Source: Acanthaster planci
Lineage: Eukaryota > Echinodermata > Asteroidea > Valvatida > Acanthasteridae
NCBI RefSeq assembly: GCF_001949145.1
Contig: NW_019091672.1
Coordinates: forward strand, 1,588 to 65,587
Reading direction: 5' to 3'
Length of the DNA: 64,000 nt
Shown here: one piece after another, positions 39,101 to 51,100 of the stretch
How the letters are laid out: every line of letters begins with the position of its first letter
How positions within the stretch are numbered: the stretch's first letter is position 1
The notes under the pieces: model-generated
Database searches by the model: none
Told to the model about the DNA's origin: nothing
Seen by the model: the letters and a program-made list of their open reading frames with translations, nothing else
Made by a program: the position numbers and the translations under genes

Positions 39101-42100
39101 GCGCTCTCCCACTGCAAGTGCACAGACTTCTGTCAGAGTCCAGGGTGATGGGAATTTGTTGTGTGAACCGGTTAAAAGAAGTACTGTAGCTTATTTTATT
39201 GAATTATACTGCAAGTGTGATCAGAATTACGTGCTGAATATTTCATGAGGGATCAGTACTTGTCTCGTTTTGATCCCATGGTAATGTGCAGGAGTTAGCC
39301 CCACACGGAGAAAGGAGTTTTAAATGGACCACCCCCAACCCTAAAAGATGCCGAAATCATGAATAATCATTCGTGCAGGGCCTGCAAGGGAATGCGTGGG
39401 TCTACAGGCAGTTACCAGACAGATAATCTGCAGGATTTCATGGGGCTGCACAGTGCAATTACTGAACACTATGCAAATTATTCATGTACAGTACTTACCG
39501 TCTGCAATGTAATGTAAAATCTAGGATCTGGATTTGGGACTGGCACATGCATGTACATGTGTACTGGTATATTTACAAATACATTTACATGTATAAATCT
39601 ATACATACAAGGAGACTACGACCAAAACCCTAAACAAAACAGCATTATCTTATTAATAATTTTGGTTAGGGTCATCCTTTTTTTCCATATGCTGGGAGGG
39701 GTATAAAATGTACCGGTAATAAGGATCATGATTTCCAGGACAGAAACGAAACTCTTTTCTTTTCGTTTGTATTCTCTTGAAGGGGGAATGATAATCAACG
39801 ATGGATGCAAGTTGCCACCAAAAAAAAGTGATTTGCATGTACACATGTACGACAGTACCAGATTCATAAGATTTTACCACAACTGCCCAGGGATTAAAAG
39901 GTTAAAAAACAAAACAAGGGAAAACCAAGGTGTCCAGGAAAACACAGAGGGACTGCATGCCAAATATGTGAGTGGGCAAGTAAATAAGGAGTAAACAAAT
40001 GACAGGGAAAACAAGGTATTCATGGAAGACAACAGCCTGAACGCCTCTTTCTCTTACTTAAATTAATACATTTAGATTATGTACGTGAATGTACTAAGAT
40101 GGCTGGTTTAAAATGGATAGTACTTTAATGTTTACTTACTTGTTCTTGTACATTGTACCGGTAAGTACCAGCAAAGTTCTACCAATACATGTGTACATGT
40201 ATGTAAATGTACTTAAGTCATAACGTCAACATGAGAAACTGTGGTACATTTAAACAGCAATGTCATTATTACGAAGGAAATGTATTGATAATATGAATGT
40301 GTGCATATCATAGAGATCCTAAGGAGAACTACATGTACATGAGGCATGCAAAACTGTCCCATAATGCAAGAAAAACTTGGAACTTTGCAGATGCCATGTG
40401 AAATGTGCAAATGTGCACTGATGAGACGCCACACAGATCTTAATTGATGACGTCATGCGCATACAAGACTAGGGACTAAACCATGTGAGAGCATTAAGTG
40501 CATGCGCATTTACGTGGCACCGCACATAAGCACATGTACCAGTACTTCTTTGTAAATGTATAGATACATGTACCATTATGTGAATTATGTTTACAGGTAT
40601 TGGCAGAAGTATGTATGTATGCACAGTCATTTTTGGAATATATGCCTTGTATCCAGTTATCTGGCCATTTTCATGATGCCGATCAAAATAAAAAACTACC
40701 AAATCTCTTCAAAAACCGCTACGAGACCTCATGCATGCTACATCGCAGCACACGCACTGCATCCACACCCATACATGTAGCATCCATACCCACCACAACA
40801 TCCTGACTGCTACTGAGTACCCATTCATGGACAGTCCAATCGCTGACTTTCTGCAATAACCATATGACCGCAAAAAGTGATAATCATCAGAAAACCCAAG
40901 TGGAAAAGACGCGACATGTCACGTCGAACACACTAAGTGAAAAGACGAGATTTGCAACTTAATCGGTACAAAGAAACCTTTTGGTTACTATCTCAATTTT
41001 GATTATGTGTGTACCAAACTACACCACAAGAATAAATAAAAAGTGGGAAAATAATCACAACAATGTCGCTACAGCAGAGCAAGTTAAGTTTATTGTAATT
41101 ACATTCACATTTCATGTGCTCCGTGACTTCATGACTCAAGTACTTCCGTTTAATAACTCAAACTCCAGACAACTTAACTTTTTTTTACTAATTTTCCCAT
41201 GTTGACGAGTGTTTATTTGTGGCAATCCAAGAAAACATAACTGTGCCACACGGGCATGGCTCACCGTGGTGCATGGACGGCTGAGTGAATGTCTGCACTT
41301 TGTGTGATTGCTACACTGGTGTCCCAGGAATGGCTAATCGCTGCACTTTTGCGATGCTGTTTCATATGCATTGATTTTCAAAGAATCTAGCTTTGCAAGG
41401 TAAAGAGTGCTCTAACCAGAATCATTTTGCGTGCTTTATATGGTTCTCGGGGCCGAAAATTGTGAGCGTTATATCCTGCAAAGCGTTGCAAACGGGGGTG
41501 CTACAACCACAGAAATATGTACACAGTGAATGGGCATGACGTTGGGGAAATGAAAATAGAGCTTTATATCAGTAAGAGCATTATATCAAGGAGCACTGTA
41601 ATGGGAATCTACTGTATCAGTACATTCACATGCACCTTTCTCTTCTAGGGGAAAACAATGACTACTGGTAGTCAATTGTTTTCCAAGCAGTAAGGGCTGG
41701 ATTGTGACAGTTGAGAACTGAATGTACACACATGTACACGTGCATGCATGTGGTACATACATGTACATGTACATGTAGAACAACCAATAAAAGTATACAT
41801 GTGTTGCATTTGTTTGTAACAAGCATGTGAAATTTTAGTTCAGTCCATTACACAGGTACATGTACACGTACAGTGTTTCAAACAAGCTGTTTCCTTTGAC
41901 CTGCATTTAACCTACATGTACATGTACAATGTACATGTATCTATGTGTAGCTTGTTATTCATTACAATGAACACAAAGATACACAAGCAATTACAGGTAG
42001 AACTGTATGTGCAGGTATGAATGTGACCTCAGCTAAGGTCACAGGCTTCACTGTATGCATGGTGCAAGATTTACAGTGTATAACAATGTGGAAAGTGATC

Positions 42101-45100
42101 TGCATGAAATCTTGATAAACAGGTAGGTGCAGACAGCCTACAAAGTTCAAAGTTCACACCAAAACTCTTCGGAAGTATACACTTGCCCTACCCAGTTTTT
42201 TTTTTAACAAGTGAATTGCATATACCATTATCTTTGTAACAACAGTATATTCTCTTCCTCTCAAGTTCAGGGGAATAAGTAACATTTGAATGCAAGGACA
42301 TGCAAATGAGTAACAAACATCATGTCACATGTGTAACACAACCAATGCATCCCTACGGTGCATGCCACTAAATTCTGAAGTTAACATTTTTTTTGGGGGG
42401 GGGGAAGTACATATATGGGACTACCTGGGTAAAAGCCATGATTTGTATAGCATCAAAACACCCTCACTCATGGTGGTAGGTACTGTGTATGAATGTCGTA
42501 TGTGACATTAAAANNNNNNNNNNNNNNNNNNNNNNNNNNNNNNNNNNNNNNNNNNNNNNNNNNNNNNNNNNNNNNNNNNNNNNNNNNNNNNNNNNNNNNN
42601 NNNNNNNNNNNNNNNNNNNNNNNNNNNNNNNNNNNNNNNNNNNNNNNNNNNNNNNNNNNNNNNNNNNNNNNNNNNNNNNNNNNNNNNNNNNNNNNNNNNN
42701 NNNNNNNNNNNNNNNNNNNNNNNNNNNNNNNNNNCAATGTACATGTACCCGTAGCAACTAGGTGCTCACATGTATACATGTACATGCAGTTCTTTTTCTT
42801 GCCAAAATTCAATCTTATCGATATACGGTAGCAGTAACTGATAACATGTAGCTCTGTTTCACAGTTTAATCCATTTAATTTTCAAAGGAAAGTTGTATAT
42901 ACCATATTGTACATGTAAGTTAGTAATGATTCAGTGGCTACCAACCACAAGTGAACAGGGCGTACATGGGTACCAATAAACAGTGTGGATTTTTAAGTCT
43001 GTTTTCAACATACTTACATGTATAATACCTCTGTCTTGGATGCTGTCCGTTTATTGGCGATATAATCCGCATATCACACTGACTCTGAGATATCTCATTC
43101 TGCCAACAGAGCACGCACGTGCATGTGCACCCATGCGAGAGAGAGAAGAGCTTCGGGAAGTCTGAGAGCCAACATTTGCTCCTCTAGTCAGTTTTGCGTG
43201 GTACCCATGATATGTTTTATGCATAGGCTATCACGGAATTTGATCAATGATCAGGCTTGTATAACAGACTCGTTCCCGTCCCTGCAGTGTGTAAGGTAAT
43301 GCGGGGACCTCTAAACAGACTACATGTACTCCCTGGTACCCGCACTAGTTTCACATTAAAGTTTACGCAATTCAAGAAAGTGAACAGTGCATTGGCAGAC
43401 AATATCGTTTACATCTGTAAGGTTAATTATACAGTTTGAAAGTATAGGCCCATTGTCTTCGGAAATTCAGAGCTTGGTTCTTTGGATAAATTCCTCAAGA
43501 CAGCTGTATGACAAAACAATTGTTCACCACTGTAGTGTGGATATGATGGCTTGAACACCCAAGAGACACATACATGTAGTGCCCCGAGGTGAAGCCTAGG
43601 GCACTATGTATGCCAGAGGTTGCTCAAAATGTCGTATTCCACACCACAGCGGTCAACAATTGTTTATTGACAACTGTGTAATATGGTTTAAAAGTGTAGA
43701 AATAATGGCAACAAGATATGACAATTTCAGTCTTTTGAAGACACTTTGGAAGACTCTGTGACCATTTTGAATACAATGTTCATGAAAAAAAAAACACTTA
43801 CTGGTACATGTACATGTGCATGTATTGGTAGGGTACATGTATGTAGACTACATGTACATGTACATATGTAAATTGTGTTTTGTACATGTACATGTGCCTT
43901 GAATCGAAAATGTTGGAAATCAGTTCGAAGTATAAAATGTAACAAAGAAACATATTCTGTAATAAAACAGGCAGCAATAACTGAAGGACTTGCTTGTAAA
44001 AAGCGAACCATACAATCTTATTTGGGTTTGTCTACACTAAAAGACACATTTGCATGACATTCAATACAGATGTCCAACTGTAAAATTTTGCCATCATTTT
44101 GGGTTACATGTCTCCACTGTTTCTGATTGTTGCCACAGAAAGGTAAAGATAAATTGAGCAAAATTTAAGAAATTACAGAAGTTTATCCTTGAAGATATAA
44201 CATTTGTCACATGGACAGACACTTTGTTTCTTTAATATGAAGATTAAATTCAAAACACAACTGAAAATTACCTGCAGTGTATTAAATACGCTTTTTAGTT
44301 TACTTTCAGAAAATTCCATTAACTCATAAAAACATTTCCAGTGTAGAAAACACTGAAATTTATTTCAAGAAAAAAAGTAACATTTGTCACTGGACAGACA
44401 TCACGTTTGTTACATGACAGATATAACATATGTCACATGGACGGACATTTTTTCTCATGTTTGAATTAGAGCATGAAAACAAAATTGTTCCCAATCCAAA
44501 CTTGTTTGTTTTCAGTTTTCAAAATAATTTTTGTTAAAAACAGTATTAAACTTCAGCTAAAATGAACACTACGTAAGTTTTCCTCAATGAGTATCATTTG
44601 TCACAGGGACAGACATGACGTTTGTCACACAGTGTATAACCTTGGGACAGACAGTCTTCTCAATTTCATTTCAGCAAAATGCCCGACTTGTTCTAATGAG
44701 TTGTTTGTTATTTTCTTTATTTGAGTTTGTAATAAATGTATACATACTCACAAGATACGGGTAAGTCGTCTGAGATTTTTACATTCAGAGAGAAATAGTA
44801 GTTGTTACAAACGTTACAAAATAATGGACGGGCATTTGCTACGGTATTTCTAACCCAAATATTTTGTCATCTGATAAAAAAAAAACCAATATGATGTACA
44901 TGTAAATTATTATTGTAAAAACTTTTTCCAGGCAGATAGATATTTTGTTGAGGTTATTTGCTCAAGGAATGGCAAAATCAGTCTGTTTCATGTTTTTCAC
45001 TTTGTGGACAGACACCGTGACGTACGTTATTCCTTAATTAGCTCTCCCTAAATTCCTGTTTAACATAGCTTAAAGAAATACAAAGGTGTAGATTTTGACA

Positions 45101-48100
45101 CATTTCTCAAATCTTATACCTGTAGTACCAATGTTTTAACAGATAAATTGCTTTTCTCCATGAGAGTGGTATTTTAGATAACCTGAAAAACATGAGCTGA
45201 CACAATTATGTGCATGTCCCATCTGAACCCCTAAATAAGCTGGATATTTTCATCAAATCCTGGTTATTTTAACAACAAACAACCAAATCCTATTAAACTG
45301 TGTAAACTACATTGTATATCTCTACAATTATACAAATATGAGTAAAATTGTTTAAGTTTTTTTCTTGACTCTCAACACTGTTAAACTTCAAGAACGAGAT
45401 GATTTTGGTTGTGTGCAAATGTGTCTTGTGCGGATGGACCCATTTCTGACAAACAGAAAGTGAACATTTAATTTCATGACTGTACCCTCTTGAGTTTTCA
45501 TCTGATTACCAAAACAAACAGAAGTGCCCTAACCACTCAGAAAAATGAATATGCAGAGCAGTTTCCAATTCAGATACCAAGTTACAAAAAAATTCCTGAA
45601 TATTTTCAATGATGCCTTCAAGATGCTAGAGCCGGCATATTGAGAACAATATGCGTTCCAAACTGTGACTAACAAACACATATCCTGGTCTGTTTTGATT
45701 TCACTACCCCCAAACTTAAATGCCCAAACTGACACCCAACACTTCCAAAGATGAGTCGATGTCTACCTAAACTCCCACATGTTTTCTTTACTTCCTGTTT
45801 TGAACTGGGTGCATTTGCCTACATTTTAACTATCCTTCATGCATTCCAAAACATTCACTTCCTCTTGTGAGTGTGGTTGGTACATGACAACCAGACTTCA
45901 AACAGATTTCTTGAAACGAAGGGTAATGGCCACGCTTACTCACTGCCTGAAAGCACAATGAACTTTGACACAGCCCTCACATGGTACACAGGATGGAATA
46001 CAATGTACATGTACATTGTACAAGTAGGAATCATGCGTTTACCAAGGTGACCATGTATGTACTGCACATGTGCACCATACCTCCTGGTACATGTACGTGT
46101 ACATGTACATGTATGTGTACTGTGGATGCTCATGCATAGTGTGTGCCTATCAACTGTACCATAAGTTGCCAGGTCATATTACTGTGAACGTGTATCATAG
46201 CATGAATCCAATGCACAGTAGGCAAACTCAACAGGACAAACAGACATCCGGCTAGTCCATGAATGTGATGCAACTGACTCACTGCACAAATTGGGAAACC
46301 CCACTGACTGATGCTTGAGAGGAGTACTGTTTGGGTAACAACAGTTGCAGTGTGTTCCTACATCTACTGTATGTGTTGCCAAGGCCATTTCATAAGTTCC
46401 CTCAAAAAGCATGTTTCCAAAGTGCAAAGTGTACACTCTCTATATATGTGTACATACCGGTATGTGCAGTGAATGCTTCTTTGCAATAGACTGATTTGCG
46501 CCATGGTGTCCTTCTATATCAAACAGTGTCACAAGTATTGTTGAACAAAAATAATGCCGAGTTTTCAGTACAGTGTTCAGAACATCAGTAGTCTGAGTAT
46601 TTTACTGACCGTCGGCTTTACATTTGGTAAATGACACTTATGACACACTACGCTATTGGAGGACACTACATGTATTTGCTGATGTTTGATAGCCACAATA
46701 CATGTAGGTCACGTGACTGAGCGGGTGCAATTGGTGTATTGTAACCACAAATTTATACCCAAGGACAACTGTTACTGCTGCAAATTAACCCTAACAGTCC
46801 TGAATCCTCAAGGGAGTTAGGGTAAACGTTTGTAGGAAACAACATACATGTATAAAACACATTACTAATTACCGTAATTTTCGGAACATAAACCACGGTT
46901 TATACGTTGATTCTCACGCTGAAAAATGTCTCTGTGACATATACACCAGGCAGCTTATACGGCAAACTTTGAAGGAAAAAATCAGTCACAAAAGCCATAG
47001 CCTCGCTACACATAGCATGTACAGGTGGCGCAGTCATGTTTTCGTTCGTTGCTGTTTACATCTGAAAACTCACACGGAGAATAAATAAAAATACAAGTTA
47101 TTCGGATTTCAAGTTATTAACGGAATTCCAAGTCATGGAGTCACAAAACACGCTTGTGTTGTACGCAACACAAGGGGTTACAGCGTGTTGACTCGAGCCA
47201 AAATCTCGCAGCAGCTTTCTCATTTTTGAAGCAATTTGGCAGTGTTTTGGGGGTCAGCATCACAAAAACCTCAAGATAACTGGATGCAGTGTTGTGGACA
47301 GTTATGGAGGTATTTTCTTCATATAAAAGCCCATTCTTTTTACAAGAAATTTAGTCGGCCTACAAGATTAAACGATCTTTTGATTTAACATGTAACTGAC
47401 TTTGAGTTACCAAGATTTTATTGTACATCCCCAACTGCATAACTTTTACTGGCTCCTGAAAAAAAGCAAAAGCTGATGCGCGGCCATCGACCACCATCCA
47501 GCCCGCAAAAAGTATCAAATTTGAGGACTTAACATTTACTTTGTTTGGTGACACTAGTTCGCATTTTGCCTGCCTTTATTAGGACTGCGCGTCTAGTGGA
47601 ACCATTGATGTACTGTACAGACATGCTGTATTGGCACTTCAGCACACAGCACGATGACCTCCGTGGTTGGATCATCAGCACCGTGGTGCGGCTTATGCGC
47701 TGGTGCGGCTTGCATGTACATATGCCGACTTTAGATCTTAATTTGCCGATTTTTGCATGCTGCAGCTTGTACACCAGGCAGCTTACGTGTATATCCCAGA
47801 AACTACAGTACTGTTTCTTCAGAAACAAAACCAAACAAAAAGGATTTGACGCGTCGTAAACAATATTATGGCACCTACATGTACATGTCTATGTATCATG
47901 TTAAGAATGGAACTGGGCCCTTTCTTTTTGTCAAATATGTATGAGGGACTAGAGTGATCACCCCAGTGTGTGGCAGTTATCTTTGGAGTTTCACAAACAT
48001 GACAAAGGTTTCAGAAATCTTGACTTGGGAGTGGTTAGCAGCAGTTGGCAGCAGATGCCCAATGTGTAAACATGCAAACCTGATCTTCAATGATCCTCTT

Positions 48101-51100
48101 TGTGGCCTTTTATACATTACATGGGGGAGGGGGAACATGTGGCGATATGCCAAAATGTCATTTCATGAGGTGACTGATCCTTGAGGGTGCTCAACGTCGG
48201 ACATTGTGTTCACCTGTGACTGCTGCACTAATGAGTACAATACATTGTATGTTCGTTGCAAACTTCATATTTGACAGAATTTTGATGACGTTCGAAAATT
48301 TTGACAAAAAATGCCTGAAGTTCAATAATGCCGAAAACGCTGTCACATGTAGTGCTTGAAAATTCCACATGTGATTTTCATTTTGCTGTTTATTTTGGAG
48401 ATATCCCTGCTGAAAATTACATTGAAATTGTTAACTCTGCGCATTAGATTTTCGTCATGAATTGAATTTTATGTCTCGGATGTCATTTTTTTCGAATGTC
48501 ATTGAGTATGACCGATTTTCTTTTGAGAAACCTGGGTCCAAAGAGAAAAATCCTGGAGCGTCTTATTCCATGGAGAGGTTCATGAATATCGAATGAAAAA
48601 GAGGGCGCACTATCCGGGTTGATGTCAAAGGGCAAACAGGCCACGATGCAGTGAAACGTTTCTCTAACTGCACCGCGATATAATGACTGAAGCTACAAAA
48701 TTGCCACGATTGGTATTTTGGACTGCGGTTTTCAGAAACGTACTTGAAGAAAATGTGATCTGTCCAGTCATAAAATGATGATGGTTAAGGGGTGCTTTTT
48801 TGCACTTTTTTAAAGCTTGTGTTGTACATCGATTTTGACTTTACTCGCTATTTTTTGCAGTTGATTTTCTTACACTAATGACAGAACCGAATGACATTCA
48901 AGACTGCCAACTTCAGTACCCGATTAATTGTGAGAGGTGTTTTTAATTTCGTGATTATGGTTTTAATATGCGTAAATATTATCACCTTTCACCACATGTA
49001 AATCTGTGTAAAATGACCGCAGGGATTATCACTCCTTGGTAAATTTTATTGGCTAGGATTTCAACAGGTTGTTCACATCCATCAAAAATGCAGTTGTTCA
49101 AGACTTTAATTAACTCCAATTAAGTTGAAAGATTGAGAAAGTCATCATTATTCCAGGTATCAGCCATGACATCCCTCATTACATTAGACACTGGGAGTTG
49201 ATTCATTGCCGTTCTCTTCAAGAAAATTAACCCACAAAGTTGAATATTATCTAATGGTCCATATTTTGAGGAACGTGCCAATGGGAAAAGAAGAACTATG
49301 ACTGAAAAGACAAATGTTCAGACTCACATTGAGTTCCTACAGTTTTTGTGCTTGAATTTTGAATACTTCGGGACAATTCTACAAATTGCAAACTCAAGAA
49401 AATGCAAATTTAAAAAATATATCCTTTGAAAATGCTAAATGTATATATGAGCACACGGATAATACTTGATTACTCACTTAAAATCTGATGCCCTAGAATT
49501 CTATCAAAGTTGTGCATTGCCAAATTAATTATGGAGACCACAGTGGAACCAAATACATGTACATACATGTACTGGTATGCACATGCCAGTAGAATCCCAT
49601 TCTAACGGACACCACTATACTGAACGTTCAAGGTAGACAGAACATTCCTCTCAGCTCCTGACTCTTCTCTGCAATTTTTCCAACAATTACAAATTTGCTT
49701 GAAATAAAAGAAACATAATTAAAACTAAAGATAATAACAGGAAAGGTGCAGAAAATTGTACTCACGACTGAACAACTGCCAACACCTGGCGTGGTCAGTA
49801 TCAATCATTCATGGATAGCCTACATTTCACATTGTACAAGAACAGTGTACAACGTATGTGTCCACAGCCGGCCATGTAGACTGGCTGCCAAGCACATAAT
49901 TATTTGCAACTCTAGCAACTCTGGTGTGGAAAACATTGCATGATAATCCCTACAAAGCCAGGGATTTTACCTCGATTACAAGAACAGGAAATACACGTAA
50001 ACACAAAAGATAGACCCTAGCATTGGTTACTTACATGTACATGTAACACTAAGAAATCTGCAATAAATATCTTGCTAGTTTCAATTGTTTTCAAAAATGC
50101 CAACATTCAAACATTTCAATCCGGCGTGCTGGGAGGTGTTACTGTACTGCATGTTGCATGCAATATTTAAGAAAAAGTCACTGAAAAGTTTATTTCATTA
50201 CACCATTCTACTTCCAGTGAGGATGACCCAAACATGAAACATGGAAGGATACATTCAATAAAATGGCAGAAGTTCACATTGTTTTTTGTTTTTTTGTTTT
50301 ATTTTTACTTCTTCTTTTTTTGTGTACAAGTGTGAGGCCAAAATCCTCAAATAGAAGCAGTTAGTGGGACAGGCTGCCACATGTTTGAATGGGTCGGGAT
50401 TGGTAACTGGTTGTGTTTGTGACTGAAAATAGCTGTAACGAACAACTGCTAAATCCAAACATTTTTGTGTGGACCCCATCGTGTTCATTACATATGTACA
50501 GTGTACCCGTGTGCAGGTAAGCTTCGGATGTGAGTGGCAATGGATAATTTTTTGCCTGAATTTCAACACAGGATAGATCAGGTAAGTTTGCTCCTACGTC
50601 TGTGGGTTCACCAAAAGCAGCTCCATCTTGTACACCGGTACTCTGTATGGAGACAGGAGCTGAACAGTTATTTTGGAGATAAATTTATCTACATACATGA
50701 TTTCTGTTATAAGCACATGCAATGCATCTTTCTCTTTGGTTTGCATTCATGGGTAGAATTGCCAATTAATTACCTTTAGAGACATTTTTTCCCGGGTTTT
50801 TGTTCACCAAAATGTAAAGTTCCTCAACTTCCCGGAGAAACTACAAGAAACTTTATCCCACGAACACGCTGCCAAGTTTGTGCTGATTGGTTCACACTTG
50901 CATATTGCTTTGTGTACCGTGTGTACATGTACATCCCCCAAACACTGTGAAGTATACTCGATACATGTACTCCACATGTGCATGAACAAGCATGATACAT
51001 GCACATGTTATGCCCCAACTTTAGCATCAGTCCCAACTTTAGTTGGGCCCGTCCCAACTAGAGTGCTACAGTTGGGCCAGCCCAACTACAGCAGAGAGGT

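Larger units (their letters stand above)
20440..46120. repeat. Dispersed TACATG/CATGTA palindromic microsatellite tracts
   Basis: Short tracts of TACATGTACATG and variants recur every few hundred bases. Clear examples lie near 20450, 21230-21305, 25915, 27460-27590, 30095-30125, 30610-30710, 31925-31965, 32650-32670, 32800-32895, 35540, 41735-41780, 41900-41940, 42735-42785, 43800-43890 and 46000-46115. They are rare in the ACSF2 exons, the SRCR exons and the DIRS-like element. Confidence 0.85.

Noticed and set aside
40910-40945. ACGCGACATGTCACGTCG, similar to the inverted-repeat arm near 2420
   Set aside because: The similarity covers only about 15 bases with mismatches and no second arm lies nearby.
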